This document shows positions 37,652 to 46,861 of a DNA stretch of 64,000 nucleotides, piece by piece (position 1 is the first letter of the stretch; each line of letters begins with the position of its first letter). The translations under genes were made by a program, and so were the position numbers. The stretch comes from Thauera linaloolentis 47Lol = DSM 12138. Lineage in GTDB: Bacteria > Pseudomonadota > Gammaproteobacteria > Burkholderiales > Rhodocyclaceae. The notes under the pieces are model-generated. The model was not told where the DNA came from. It saw only the letters and a list, made by a program, of their open reading frames with translations, and searched no databases. The stretch spans positions 1 to 64,000 of the forward strand of contig NZ_AMXE01000009.1 of the NCBI RefSeq assembly GCF_000310205.1. Direction: 5' to 3'.

Positions 37652-38419
37652 ATGGCCTTTTCCGCGGAAACCTGTGTTGCCACGCATATCGGCGACCGTT
37701 CGGAGCAGCAGGACCGTGTCGGTCTTTTCGCGCATCCGAAGCGTCCCGGCATCATGATGGCCGCGCTGGCCGACGGCATGGGCGGACATAGCGGGGGGGC
37801 GATGGCTGCCGAGCAGGTGATCATCCGCGCCAGGCAGAACCTCGAATCCTATGCGCCGCTGCACGAGACGCCGCAGGAATTGCTGTCGAGCGTCATCGAT
37901 GAAGCGCACACCGTCATCAAGCTGACCCGCTTCACCAGCGAGAAGGATCCGCACAGTACCGCAGTCACCTTCCTGCTGCAGCAGGGCAAGGCCTATTGGG
38001 CGCATTGCGGCGACTCGCGCTTTTATTACTTTCGCGGCACCGATACCGTGTCGCGCAGCGGCGACCACTCGCTGGTCGGCGAACTGATGCGCAAGGGCCG
38101 GCTCGACGAGGCCGGGGCGCTCAAGCATCCGCAGCGCAACGTGTTGCTGTCCTGCCTTGGCAGCGAGCGCGAGCCGTGCATCGAGTACGGCCTTGCCGAG
38201 GCGCCCGACGCGGGGGACAGCTTCCTGCTGTGTTCCGACGGCCTGTGGGCATACTTCACCGATTTCGAGCTGGCTTCAACCATCCAGGCGCATCCGCCCC
38301 GCACGGCGGCCGAGTGTTTGGTCCGCATGGCGCGGGAGCGTGCCGGCGGTGCCGGCGACAACATCTCCCTCATCATCGTCAAGCTCGTTCCGCCGGCCGG
38401 CGGCGGCATTGCGCGCTGA
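37652..38419 (+). CDS. PP2C-family (PPM) serine/threonine phosphatase
   Basis: 255 aa, soluble. Metal-binding motifs of the PPM fold are present: HIGDRSEQQDRVGLF, AALADGMGGHSGG, AHCGDSRFYYF, DHSLVGELMRKGRL and GAGDNISLIIVKL. It removes phosphate from Ser/Thr using two Mn/Mg ions. Bacterial members often pair with a Hanks-type kinase or type VI secretion genes; neither is here. The start is ATG at 37652. It is read toward the pnt genes but a 200-nt gap separates them. Confidence 0.92.
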   Translation: MAFSAETCVATHIGDRSEQQDRVGLFAHPKRPGIMMAALADGMGGHSGGAMAAEQVIIRARQNLESYAPLHETPQELLSSVIDEAHTVIKLTRFTSEKDPHSTAVTFLLQQGKAYWAHCGDSRFYYFRGTDTVSRSGDHSLVGELMRKGRLDEAGALKHPQRNVLLSCLGSEREPCIEYGLAEAPDAGDSFLLCSDGLWAYFTDFELASTIQAHPPRTAAECLVRMARERAGGAGDNISLIIVKLVPPAGGGIAR

Positions 38420-38619
38420 GCGCGGCGGCAGCGCGTTTCGCGGCTTTTCTCCCGTCTTCGGGTTCACCCTTGTTGCTGTGGTGCAGCAAATCCGTCTAAT
38501 GTCCGGGGTTCGCCGGTGCTGCAACGAAAGGTTGCAGAATAAATCAAGATATAAGGGCAGGTGACGCCGGCGGAATGTGCAACAGGTTTTCGATGCCAAA
38601 CAACAGGGAGGATCAGCCT

Positions 38620-39744
38620 ATGCCTCTGACAATCGGAGTGCTAGCGGAGACTGCTGCGGGCGAACGGCGTTTGTCCGTCGTGCCGGATGTGGTCAAGAAG
38701 TACCAGGGCCTCGGTGCCCGGGTCGTGTTGCAGAAAGGGGCGGGGGTGCCGGCGCATTTCCCCGACAGCGTATTTCCGGAGGTGACGTTCGCCGACAGCG
38801 CGGTCGAGGTCTGTGAGCAGGCCGACGTGGTGTTCTGCGTGCAGCCGCCGGCCGACGATACGATTGCTGCGATCAAGCCGGGCAGTCTGCTGCTGGGCCT
38901 GCTGCAGCCGTGGACGAGCGTCGAGCGCGCGCGCCAGTTAGCCGAGCGCCAGATCACTGCCTTCGCGCTCGAACTGCTGCCGCGCATCTCGCGTGCGCAG
39001 AGCATGGACGCGCTGTCCTCGCAAGGTGCGGTGGCGGGCTACGAATGCGCGCTGATCGCGGCCGACCACAGCCCGAAGTTCTTCCCGATGCTGACCTATG
39101 CGGCCGGCACGATCCGCCCGGCCAAGGTGCTGGTGATCGGCTGCGGCGTGGCGGGCCTGCAGGCCATCGCCACCGCGCGCCGCATCGGCGCGATGGTCGA
39201 GGCCTACGACGTGCGCCCCGAAACGCGCGAACAGGTCGAGTCGCTCGGCGCCAAGTTCGTCGACACCGGCGTGTCCGCGGCGGGCACGGGCGGCTACGCG
39301 CGCGAACTGACCGACGAGGAGAAGGCCAAGCAGGCCGAACGCTTGGCCAAGGCCGTCGCCCAGTGCGATGCGCTGATCACCACCGCCGCGATTCCCGGCA
39401 AGCGCGCGCCGCGCATCATCACCGCGGACATGGTCGCCAGGATGAAACCGGGCGCCGTGGTCGTCGACATGGCGGCGGAGAGCGGCGGCAACGTCGAGGG
39501 CACGGTGGCGGGCGAGAAGGTCTGGGTGGGCGACGTGCTCGTCATCGGCCCGGCCAACATCCCCAGCCGCATGCCGGTGCATGCATCGGAGATGTATGCC
39601 AAGAACCTGTTCAACTTCATCTCGCCCTTCATCAAGGACGGCGCGCTGGCGCTGGACTGGGACGACGAGGTGATGGCCGGTACGTGCCTGACCCACGCGG
39701 GCGAGCTTCGCCATGCCGGGGTCAAGCAGGTCCTGGGTCTGTAA
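38620..39744 (+). CDS. pntAA: NAD(P) transhydrogenase alpha subunit part 1 (NAD-binding)
   Basis: 374 aa from ATG 38620, with GGGAGG upstream. The dI domain has GVLAETAAGERRLSVVPDVV, QGAVAGYECALIAAD, VLVIGCGVAGLQAIATARRI (NAD fold) and DMAAESGGNVEGT. It ends before any membrane helix, so the alpha subunit is split into two genes as in many alpha- and betaproteobacteria. It binds NAD(H) on the cytoplasmic side of the proton-translocating transhydrogenase. A small hairpin CTGCAAC-GAAAG-GTTGCAG occurs upstream near 38518. Confidence 0.95.
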   Translation: MPLTIGVLAETAAGERRLSVVPDVVKKYQGLGARVVLQKGAGVPAHFPDSVFPEVTFADSAVEVCEQADVVFCVQPPADDTIAAIKPGSLLLGLLQPWTSVERARQLAERQITAFALELLPRISRAQSMDALSSQGAVAGYECALIAADHSPKFFPMLTYAAGTIRPAKVLVIGCGVAGLQAIATARRIGAMVEAYDVRPETREQVESLGAKFVDTGVSAAGTGGYARELTDEEKAKQAERLAKAVAQCDALITTAAIPGKRAPRIITADMVARMKPGAVVVDMAAESGGNVEGTVAGEKVWVGDVLVIGPANIPSRMPVHASEMYAKNLFNFISPFIKDGALALDWDDEVMAGTCLTHAGELRHAGVKQVLGL

Positions 39745-39752
39745 GGAGAACC

Positions 39753-40058
39753 ATGATGGAAGGATTTGCAGCGCTGTATATTTTCATGCTGGCCGCCTTC
39801 ACCGGCTACGAGGTGATCTCGCGCGTGCCGGTGATCCTGCACACGCCGCTGATGAGTGGTTCGAACTTCGTGCACGGTGTCGTGCTGGTGGGCGCCATGG
39901 TGGTGCTCGGCCATGCCGACCCGGAAGACCCGGTGCAACTGGTGATCGGTTTCGTGGCCGTCTTCCTCGGCGCCGCGAATGCGGCCGGGGGCTACGTCGT
40001 GACCGAGCGCATGCTCGCGATGTTCAAGGGTGGCAACAAGAAGGAAGGGGGCGCATAA
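39753..40058 (+). CDS. pntAB: NAD(P) transhydrogenase alpha subunit part 2 (membrane)
   Basis: 101 aa with about four membrane helices: FAALYIFMLAAFTGYEVISR, then SGSNFVHGVVLVGAMVVLG and FVAVFLGAANAAGGYVVTER. This is the dII part of the alpha chain. AAGGAG precedes the ATG. It ends immediately before pntB, whose ATG follows the stop directly. Confidence 0.95.
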   Translation: MMEGFAALYIFMLAAFTGYEVISRVPVILHTPLMSGSNFVHGVVLVGAMVVLGHADPEDPVQLVIGFVAVFLGAANAAGGYVVTERMLAMFKGGNKKEGGA

Positions 40059-41438
40059 ATGGCGAATTGGTTCATTCAGGCGTCGTACTTCGTCGTTGCC
40101 GTGGTGTTCATCCTCGGCCTGAAGGCGATGAGTTCCCCGGTGACGGCCCGCAAGGGCATCGTGTGGGCCGGCTATGCGATGGTCGCGGCCACCGTGGTCA
40201 CCTTCTTCACCCCCGGCCTCGGCAACGTCGGCCTGATGGTGCTGGCCATCGTCGCCGGCGGCGCGGTGGCATGGTGGAGCGGCAAGACGGTCAAGATGAC
40301 CGACATGCCGCAGATGGTCGCCATCTACAACGGCATGGGCGGCGGCGCGGCGGCAGCGATCGCGGCGCTGGAGTTCGCCCGCGGCGAAATCCATGATCCG
40401 GTGGTGGCGACGCTGGCCGTGCTCGGCGCGCTGATCGGCTCGGTGGCCTTCTCCGGTTCGTGCATCGCCTATGCCAAGCTGCAGGGCATCATGAAGAACG
40501 CCTTCCGTCTGCCGCAGCAGAACATGGTGAACATCGGCCTGGCCGCGCTGACCGCGCTGCTGGGGCTGGCGATCGTCGTGTCGGACCAGCCCTCTTCGAC
40601 CCTGATCGTGCTGTTCTTCGTGCTGGCGCTGGCGCTGGGCGCGATCCTGACCAGCCCGATCGGCGGCGCCGACATGCCGGTCGTGATCTCGCTGCTCAAT
40701 GCCTTCACCGGCCTGGCGGTGGGTTTCGAGGGGTATGTGCTGGGCAATCCGGCGCTGATCGTCGCCGGTATCGTGGTCGGTGCCTCGGGTACGCTGCTCA
40801 CGCAGTTGATGGCCAAGGCGATGAACCGTCCGATCACCAACGTCATCTTCACGCCGATCAGCGGTGCGGCGGCCGGTGGCGAAGGCGAGGCGATCGAAGG
40901 CACGATGAAGGAGTTTTCCGCTCTCGACGCCGCGTCGGTGATGCGCTACGCCAGCAAGGTCGCCATCGTGCCGGGCTACGGCATGGCGGTCGCCGGGGCA
41001 CAGCACAAGGTGTGGGAAATGGCGCAACTGCTCGAAGAGGCCGGCGTCGAGGTCGTGTTCGCGATCCACCCGGTCGCGGGCCGCATGCCGGGCCACATGA
41101 ACGTGCTGCTGGCCGAGGCGGGCGTGCCCTACGACAAGATCTTCGACCTTGAAGAGATCAACGCCGACTTCCCGCAGATCGACGTGGCGCTGGTGATCGG
41201 CGCCAACGACGTGGTCAACCCGGTCGCACGCACCGACAAGACCAGCCCGATCTACGGCATGCCGATCCTGAACGTCGACATGGCGCAGAACGTCATCGTC
41301 GTCAAGCGCGGCAAGGGCGCGGGCTACTCGGGCATCGAGAACGCGTTGTTCTACAAGGACAACTGCCGCATGCTGTACGGCAGCGCGCAGGATGCCATCG
41401 GCCAGGTCATCACCCACGTCAAGGCGCTGGAGTCCTGA
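40059..41438 (+). CDS. pntB: NAD(P) transhydrogenase beta subunit
   Basis: 459 aa. The N-terminal half has about eight to nine membrane helices. The NADP-binding dIII (about 285-455) has VPGYGMAVAGAQHKVWEMAQ, IHPVAGRMPGHMNVLLAEAG and IGANDVVNPVARTDKTSPIY. It completes PntAA-PntAB-PntB, which uses the proton gradient to reduce NADP+ with NADH. It is translated directly after pntAB. Confidence 0.96.
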   Translation: MANWFIQASYFVVAVVFILGLKAMSSPVTARKGIVWAGYAMVAATVVTFFTPGLGNVGLMVLAIVAGGAVAWWSGKTVKMTDMPQMVAIYNGMGGGAAAAIAALEFARGEIHDPVVATLAVLGALIGSVAFSGSCIAYAKLQGIMKNAFRLPQQNMVNIGLAALTALLGLAIVVSDQPSSTLIVLFFVLALALGAILTSPIGGADMPVVISLLNAFTGLAVGFEGYVLGNPALIVAGIVVGASGTLLTQLMAKAMNRPITNVIFTPISGAAAGGEGEAIEGTMKEFSALDAASVMRYASKVAIVPGYGMAVAGAQHKVWEMAQLLEEAGVEVVFAIHPVAGRMPGHMNVLLAEAGVPYDKIFDLEEINADFPQIDVALVIGANDVVNPVARTDKTSPIYGMPILNVDMAQNVIVVKRGKGAGYSGIENALFYKDNCRMLYGSAQDAIGQVITHVKALES

Positions 41439-41498
41439 CCCGGGTTTCCCGGCCCGTTCCCCGCCACTCGGGGGCGCGGGCCGGCTAAAGCCTGGCTT

Positions 41499-41544
41499 CA
41501 TCGGGCCGTAAGCAGGAGAATGCTCTTCTGCTTACGGCCCGATG
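41499..41544. repeat. Perfect 17-bp inverted repeat with 12-nt loop
   Basis: CATCGGGCCGTAAGCAG (41499-41515) is the exact reverse complement of 41528-41544; the loop GAGAATGCTCTT can itself pair GAG/CTC. The right arm covers the first possible start codon of the next gene (41542). No T-run follows, so it is not a standard terminator, though it lies 60 nt after the pntB stop. Confidence 0.9.
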
Positions 41545-41874
41545 TCTTTCATGCGCGCACTGCTTTTCATGAGCCTGTTTTTCGTCCTGCTGCCGGCAGC
41601 CGCGCAGCAGCCGGCGGCCGCGTCCGGCGATGGCGTGCAGAAGCCCGGGGCCGAAGTGAAGCCGGAGCCGCCCGAGTGGCGCAAGACCGAGGGCTATCGC
41701 TTCCCCGCCGTGGCGAAAACGGTCGAAGACATGCAGAACCTGGCCTATGCGATGCAGCTGCGGGAGTTCTGCGCCAATCCCCGCGTAGCGGACGATTTCG
41801 TGCGTGAGCGCCTGGACCGTTTCGGCGCCATGACCGGGCGCGAGGAAAGCTGCCAGACGCTGCTCGATTACTGA
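41542..41874 (+). CDS. Small secreted protein of unknown function
   Basis: 110 aa (107 if the ATG at 41551 is used). A signal peptide (about 1-21, ending PAAA) precedes a Pro/Glu-rich linker and a conserved-looking helical region WRKTEGYRFPAVAKTVEDMQ and beyond, with two cysteines (FCANP, ESCQT) that could form a disulfide in the periplasm. I do not recognise the family. No clear ribosome site precedes either start, and the 17-bp hairpin covers the first one. It is separated from pntB by 103 nt. Confidence 0.6.
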   Translation: MSFMRALLFMSLFFVLLPAAAQQPAAASGDGVQKPGAEVKPEPPEWRKTEGYRFPAVAKTVEDMQNLAYAMQLREFCANPRVADDFVRERLDRFGAMTGREESCQTLLDY

Positions 41875-42038
41875 GACAGGTGGCGGGCCGCCCATCCGGC
41901 TGCGCTCAAGCACAGCCGGAATCTCCCGGCCGTGGCGCTTTCGCCCGGTTTCATCGTTTGCGGTGCAGCAGTACGAGCGCCGGCCCGCCGATGATCGGGA
42001 GCGCCCCCAGCAGGCCTGAACGGATCCGGTGCCGAGCC

Positions 42039-43349
42039 CTAAGGCACGAAGCGCGAGAACTCGTGTGCCGTCATCGGCTGGCCGAACAGGGGGCCTTGTT
42101 GCAGATGGCAATCGAGCGCGCTGAGGAAATCCCGTTGGGCGGGGGTTTCGACGCCACGGGCGAACACCTCGAGCCCCAGCGTCGCGGCGAGGCCGACGAT
42201 CGCCTCGACGACCGCCTCGCTGTCTTCGTCGTGGCCGACGCCGCGCACGAGGCCGGGGGCGAGCTTGATGGCGTTCAGCGGGTAGCGGCGCAGCCTGGGG
42301 ATCGATGACAGGCCGCGGCCGAAATCATCGATGGCGAGGCGTACGCCCATTGCGGACAGTGCTTTCAGCGTGGCCAGCAGACCGGGGCTGTCGCTTTCGA
42401 GCACCTTCTCGTCGAGGTCGAGTTCCAGGCGACCGGGCGGCAGGTCGTTGTCCTCCAGAACCAGCCTCACGCATTCAGCGAAATCGCCGTGCAGCAGCTG
42501 CTCGGTGGCGACGTTCACGGTGAGTTTCACCCGCTGGTCGGTGTTGGGGCCCTGCCAGGTGCGCGCGCTGCGGCACGCGCTGTTGAGCGCCCAGTCACCG
42601 AGGCGGGCGATGAGTTGCGGGTCGTGGATCGCAGCCTTGAAGCGCCCGAACGGAAGCTGGCCGAGTGTGGGGTGCTGCCAGCGCAGCAAGGCCTCTCCCG
42701 CGCGGAGGCGCTTGCTGCGGGTGTCGACCAGGGGCTGGAAGTTCAGCAAGAATTCGTCCTGGTCCAATGCCTGCCACAATCTGGGTTCGAAGCTGCTCGT
42801 ACCGGCGTCTGGCCAGATCGCAGCATCGAACAGGCTGCCGGGACGGCTCAAGACACGGCGCCCGGGGTCGAGATGGGCTGCGAAGCGGGCGTGGGCCGCC
42901 GATTCGGACGATCCGGCCGGTTCGGAGCGGGATGCGCTGCGGGAACGTGTGCTGGATGGACTGAGCACCAGCGCATGGACGCCGGGCCGCAGCCTGGGGG
43001 CACAGAGCACCTTGAGCTCGCGCGTCCGTCCGTCGGGCAGGGCGAAGCCCACCTGGCTGCGCCGCTCCCCCTGGATCAGGAGCCTGGCGCGGACGTCGAG
43101 GAAGCGTTCCTCGTTCGGGAAGAGCGTTGCCAGAGGGCGCCCGGCAATCTGCCGGTAGTCGCGTTCCAGCAGCTTGCAGGCGGCGCTGTTGGCATCGAGG
43201 ATCAACTCGTCGCCGGTGATGATCAGGCCCTCGTCGATCAGTTCGAGCAGGGCGAGGTAGACACCGGCCTCCGCGCCCTCCGACAAATCGGCAACGAAAG
43301 GCTCGTGCGGCGCGGGGGAAGGGGCGGGCTGACGTCCAGGAATATTCAC
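42039..43349 (-). CDS. PAS-EAL protein with altered catalytic residues
   Basis: 436 aa. A PAS-like region (about 30-130: ALLELIDEGLIITGDELILD, AGRPLATLFPNEERFLD) is joined by a Ser/Arg-rich linker to an EAL domain (about 190-435). EAL is present in RAGEALLRWQHP, as is DDFGRGLSSI. However the IKID-type motif is IKLAP and the EGVE-type motif is RGVE (VFARGVETPAQ), so metal and catalytic residues appear lost. The family either cleaves c-di-GMP or, when degenerate as here, only binds it or acts through protein contacts. Confidence 0.85.
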   Translation of the reverse strand: MNIPGRQPAPSPAPHEPFVADLSEGAEAGVYLALLELIDEGLIITGDELILDANSAACKLLERDYRQIAGRPLATLFPNEERFLDVRARLLIQGERRSQVGFALPDGRTRELKVLCAPRLRPGVHALVLSPSSTRSRSASRSEPAGSSESAAHARFAAHLDPGRRVLSRPGSLFDAAIWPDAGTSSFEPRLWQALDQDEFLLNFQPLVDTRSKRLRAGEALLRWQHPTLGQLPFGRFKAAIHDPQLIARLGDWALNSACRSARTWQGPNTDQRVKLTVNVATEQLLHGDFAECVRLVLEDNDLPPGRLELDLDEKVLESDSPGLLATLKALSAMGVRLAIDDFGRGLSSIPRLRRYPLNAIKLAPGLVRGVGHDEDSEAVVEAIVGLAATLGLEVFARGVETPAQRDFLSALDCHLQQGPLFGQPMTAHEFSRFVP

Positions 43350-43452
43350 GGCGGCGGCTGTTGCAGTGGTCGGGTAGATGATCTACGGCATCGCCGTGAG
43401 AATACTTGAACCCACGTCGTCGCCGAGCCGGGAATAGGTGCCGGTGTCCGTG

Positions 43453-44904
43453 CTATTTTCGTCCCAGGCCGCCCAGCAGTACCGCGATCGGACGCTGGGA
43501 GCGGCGCAGTGCATCGGGCCGGGCGTCCGCCGCTGCCGGACGGGCATCGTCGGATACGGCCATGGTGGGAGAGGCGGGTTGGTAGGGCTTGCTGAAATCG
43601 AAGCCGTCCGACGCCACTGTCGGACGTTGCCGGGCGCCGGAACGCGGTGCAGCCCCGGAGGATTGGCGCGGCGCCGCGGAGGAACGGGGCGCGCGTGCGG
43701 CATCCGCCACGGGGGCTGCGCGGCGGCCGCGGGAGCGGCTACCGGCCTCGGAGAATTCGGGCTCGGGGTCGAAGCCGGGGATGATCTCCTGCGGGATCTC
43801 GAGCTTGATCAGCTTCTGGATCTCCGCCAGCCAGTGCTTTTCTTCGGTGCTGACGAGCGACACCGCGTTGCCCTTGTGGCCGGCACGGCCGGTGCGGCCG
43901 ATGCGGTGAACGTAGTCCTCGGCGGTGTGGGGCAGTTCGAAGTTGATGACGTAGGGCAGTTCATCGATGTCGATGCCGCGCGCCGCGACGTCGGTGGCGA
44001 CGAGCACGCGTAGCTTGCCGCCCTTGAATGCCTCCAGGGTTTCGGTGCGCTGCTGCTGGCTCTTGTCGCCGTGGATGGCGTCGGCCGAGATGCCGCTGCG
44101 TTCCAGGAAATGGGCCAGCCTGCCGCACACGATCTTGGTATCGACGAAGACCAGGGCCTGCGTATCCGGCTGATGGCGCAGCAGATGGGCGAGCAGGTTG
44201 CGCTTCATGCCGCTGGAGACGGGGTGTACGACGTGCGTGATCGTCTCCGACACCATGTTGCGGCGCGCGACTTCGATCAGCTGCGGGTTCTTCAGCATCT
44301 GATCGGCCAGCTTCTTGATCTCGTCCGAGAAGGTGGCAGAGAACAGCAGGCTCTGGCGGTTGGCCGGCAGCAGCGCGAGGATGCGCTTGATGTCGGGGAT
44401 GAAGCCCATGTCGAGCATGCGGTCGGCTTCGTCCAGCACCAGGACTTCGACCTGGGACAGGTTGATGGATTTCTGCTCGACGTGATCGAGCAGGCGGCCC
44501 GGTGTGGCGATCACCACCTCGATGCCGCGGCGCAGCTCCATCTGCTGTGGCCTGATGTCCACGCCGCCGTAGATGCACACCGAACGCAGCGGCAGGTACT
44601 TGCTGTAGGTCTTGACCGACTCGTACACCTGCATCGCCAGTTCGCGCGTCGGCGCGAGGATGAGGGCGCGCGTCTGGTGGCGTGCGGGCGAGGTGCTGGT
44701 GTTGGCGTGGCGGGCGATGCGATGCAGCAGCGGCAGCGTGAAGCCGGCCGTCTTGCCGGTGCCGGTCTGGGCCCCGCCCATTACGTCGTGGCCGGCGACG
44801 ACGGTCGGGATGGCCTGGCGCTGGATCGGCGTGGGTTCGGAATAGCCGGCGTCGGCGACGGCTTTGAGCAGTTCGGGAATGAGGCCGAGGTCGGCGAAAC
44901 TCAT
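43453..44904 (-). CDS. rhlE: DEAD-box RNA helicase RhlE
   Basis: 483 aa from ATG 44904, the family-typical MSFADLGL start; a frame extension to 44970 is not needed. Q motif GYSEPTPIQ, motif I AQTGTGKTAGF, Ia PTRELAMQV, DEAD in VLVLDEADRMLDMGF, SAT in LLFSATFSDEI, VI HRIGRTGRAG. The C-terminal tail of about 100 residues is basic and Ser/Ala-rich, for RNA contact. RhlE helps ribosome maturation and RNA decay at low temperature. Confidence 0.94.
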   Translation of the reverse strand: MSFADLGLIPELLKAVADAGYSEPTPIQRQAIPTVVAGHDVMGGAQTGTGKTAGFTLPLLHRIARHANTSTSPARHQTRALILAPTRELAMQVYESVKTYSKYLPLRSVCIYGGVDIRPQQMELRRGIEVVIATPGRLLDHVEQKSINLSQVEVLVLDEADRMLDMGFIPDIKRILALLPANRQSLLFSATFSDEIKKLADQMLKNPQLIEVARRNMVSETITHVVHPVSSGMKRNLLAHLLRHQPDTQALVFVDTKIVCGRLAHFLERSGISADAIHGDKSQQQRTETLEAFKGGKLRVLVATDVAARGIDIDELPYVINFELPHTAEDYVHRIGRTGRAGHKGNAVSLVSTEEKHWLAEIQKLIKLEIPQEIIPGFDPEPEFSEAGSRSRGRRAAPVADAARAPRSSAAPRQSSGAAPRSGARQRPTVASDGFDFSKPYQPASPTMAVSDDARPAAADARPDALRRSQRPIAVLLGGLGRK

Positions 44905-44988
44905 GGGCGCCTTTGCGTTGAATGCGGCCGGCAGCCGACCGCCTGATTTGCGAAACAACGGATTATACACGGCATGGAAAACCGTTAC

Positions 44989-45028
44989 GGGACAGGGGCT
45001 TCGGCGAGGGCCGGCGCTTCTGTCCCGG
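44989..45028 (-). terminator. Possible terminator between rlmM and rhlE
   Basis: CGGGACAG (44989-44996) pairs with CTGTCCCG (45021-45028). On the minus strand it follows the rlmM stop (45046) and is trailed by TAACGGTTTT, a weak T-run. Confidence 0.4.
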
Positions 45029-45045
45029 GGCGGGTGGATGCCGGG

Positions 45046-46140
45046 TCAGCGCTTGAGCGTGAGGAAGGCGGTGACTTCTTCGCGGTCGTGGTAGAGATGC
45101 TTGATGCGCAGGTCGAAGGGGCCGACGCTGTGGAGCCGCTTGCGGATCAGTTCGCGGCATTGCTCGACGGCTTCGAAGCGGCGCTTCATCGGCAGCTTGA
45201 GGTTGAAGATGGTGTAGCGGCACTTGCCGGTGGCGATCCATTCGGCCATCAGCGAGGCGATGCGCGAAGGCTGCTCGACCATGTCGCACACCATCCAGTC
45301 GACCGGCCGCTGGGGGCGCCAGGTGAAGCCGTCGGCCTTGAGGTGTTCGACCATCTCGGTCGCCATCACGCTGTCGCGCAGGGGGCCGTTGTCGATCGCG
45401 GTCACGCGCAGGCCGCGGCCGACGAGCTGCCAGGTCCAGCCGCCCGGCGCGGCGCCCAGGTCGACCGCGCGTTGCCCCGCGCGCAGGATGTTGTCGCGTT
45501 CTCCCTCTTCGAGCAGGGTCATGAAGGCTTCGGCAAGCTTCATCGTCGAGCGGCTGGGGGCGTTCGACGGCATGCGCAGCCGCGGGATGCCCATCGGCCA
45601 GGGAGCGCACTGGCCGTTCTGGCCGGCCGAGAGCCACGCAGTGGTGGCGTCGGAGAACAGGACGTGCAGTACCGGCAGGCCGGTGCGGCTGCTGCGCAGG
45701 CAGCCGGCTTTTTCCAGCGCCTTGGCCAGCGGCTCGGTGAAGCGCTTGCAGAACCCGGAGCGTTGCTTGGCCTCGTCGGTGTCGGGTGTCTCCAGCACCA
45801 CGCCGCAGAAACGCTGCCCGGAGGCCTTGACCGCGTCCACGATGGGGGTGGCGCGGTCGCGCTCGGGCAGATCCTCGACGCGTGCGAACCACGGCAGCAT
45901 CTGGCGCGCGAAACACGGGCGCCGCCAGTCGGTGGCTTCACCGAAGCTGCCGAGCGGGGTGGGCTCGAAGGTTTCGAAGACGACGTAGCCGGTATCGGGC
46001 TGGGCGCGGACGAAGCCGATCAGGCCGGCTTCGGCGGCCAGGTCGTCGATCTCGCCGGCGAGTTCCTTTTCGAAGCCGGCACGGCAATAGCCGATCAGGC
46101 CGGAGCAGAGGAGTCCGGCGGCGGGCGTATGTTGGTTCAT
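45046..46140 (-). CDS. rlmM: 23S rRNA 2'-O-ribose methyltransferase RlmM
   Basis: 364 aa from ATG 46140 (MNQHTPAAGLLCSGLIGYCR). An N-terminal THUMP-like domain is followed by an RrmJ-type Rossmann fold with AVDLGAAPGGWTWQLVGRGL, VTAIDNGPL and DWMVCDMVEQPSR. The C-terminus NLKLPMKRRFEAVEQCR carries the catalytic Lys. RlmM methylates C2498 of 23S rRNA. An ATG at 46179 would add 13 residues not expected in the family. Confidence 0.92.
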   Translation of the reverse strand: MNQHTPAAGLLCSGLIGYCRAGFEKELAGEIDDLAAEAGLIGFVRAQPDTGYVVFETFEPTPLGSFGEATDWRRPCFARQMLPWFARVEDLPERDRATPIVDAVKASGQRFCGVVLETPDTDEAKQRSGFCKRFTEPLAKALEKAGCLRSSRTGLPVLHVLFSDATTAWLSAGQNGQCAPWPMGIPRLRMPSNAPSRSTMKLAEAFMTLLEEGERDNILRAGQRAVDLGAAPGGWTWQLVGRGLRVTAIDNGPLRDSVMATEMVEHLKADGFTWRPQRPVDWMVCDMVEQPSRIASLMAEWIATGKCRYTIFNLKLPMKRRFEAVEQCRELIRKRLHSVGPFDLRIKHLYHDREEVTAFLTLKR

Positions 46141-46264
46141 CGGTGATATGCGCGGTGCGCTGAATGGGAGCGGTCCCATCGTGGATGGGCGGAAGCGCGG
46201 ATGATAAGCCCGTGCGCCGCATCAGGCGAGCGGGCCGTGCCGCATGGACGGGCGGGGCGGACGC

Positions 46265-46648
46265 CTACTGCCGCGCGCCAGCGTCCCCGCCGGCGCCATC
46301 GGCCGCAGCCGGGGCCGCGTCGGCGGCGGGCTGCAGGGTGTTGGGCACGAGCCTGGAGGGGACCACGTCGAGCTTGTGCTCCATCATGTAGTCGTTCATG
46401 TCCCGCCAGCCGGCGAACACAGAGGCTTTCTCGGACGCGGGGTTGAGCGCGTAGCAGTCTTCCAGGGAACGCCCGGCGTGGCGGCAGGCGCTGCCGACCG
46501 CACGCCCTTCGGCTTCCTTCATCGCGTGTTCGCGCGCCGGGTTGGGGAGATCCAGCAGCTCGCTCAGCATGTCGCAGCCGGCGGTCAGCGCCAGCAGGGC
46601 GACGAGGAGGGCTCGGGCGAGTGAGGAAGGCAGGGCGGGTTTGCGCAT
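46265..46648 (-). CDS. Small lipoprotein of unknown function
   Basis: 127 aa from ATG 46648. A short basic N-terminus and LLVALLALTAGC give a clear lipobox with Cys at about 25. The mature part has AREHAMKEAEGRAVGSACRH and DCYALNPASEKASVFAGWRD, with two more cysteines that may pair, and an Ala-rich tail. I do not recognise the family. It is divergent from the binding-protein gene at 46862 and is probably in the outer membrane. Confidence 0.7.
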   Translation of the reverse strand: MRKPALPSSLARALLVALLALTAGCDMLSELLDLPNPAREHAMKEAEGRAVGSACRHAGRSLEDCYALNPASEKASVFAGWRDMNDYMMEHKLDVVPSRLVPNTLQPAADAAPAAADGAGGDAGARQ

Positions 46649-46804
46649 GGACGGTGGGAATATGGGCGGGCTGTGGTGGACCTTAACGGCATCGTCGGCC
46701 ATATCTTGAAGGCCGCCTCCGCATCCGGGGCAGAGCGCTTGCCGGCGCCCGTCCGGTGGCGGTGGATGTTACATCCGGCCTCGTCCGCGCGATCCGGGGC
46801 GCAC

Positions 46805-46810
46805 TATAAT
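46805..46810 (+). promoter_or_regulatory. Candidate -10 box TATAAT
   Basis: A consensus TATAAT lies 52 bases upstream of the binding-protein ATG at 46862. No good -35 is visible at 16-18 bases, so the promoter is only tentative. Confidence 0.35.
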
Positions 46811-46861
46811 TCGCGGGTTAACCGGGTTTCGTTTGCTCATCATCCTTCTCGCGCCAGGCTC

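Noticed and set aside
41935..42032. Minus-strand tail reading GLLGALPIIGGPALVLLHRKR-like residues, resembling a sorting signal
   Set aside because: There is no PEP motif, no upstream coding frame and it lies just past the EAL gene stop; judged chance.
44905..44970. N-terminal extension of rhlE to the ATG at 44970
   Set aside because: The family starts at MSFADLGL; the extra 22 residues have no family support.
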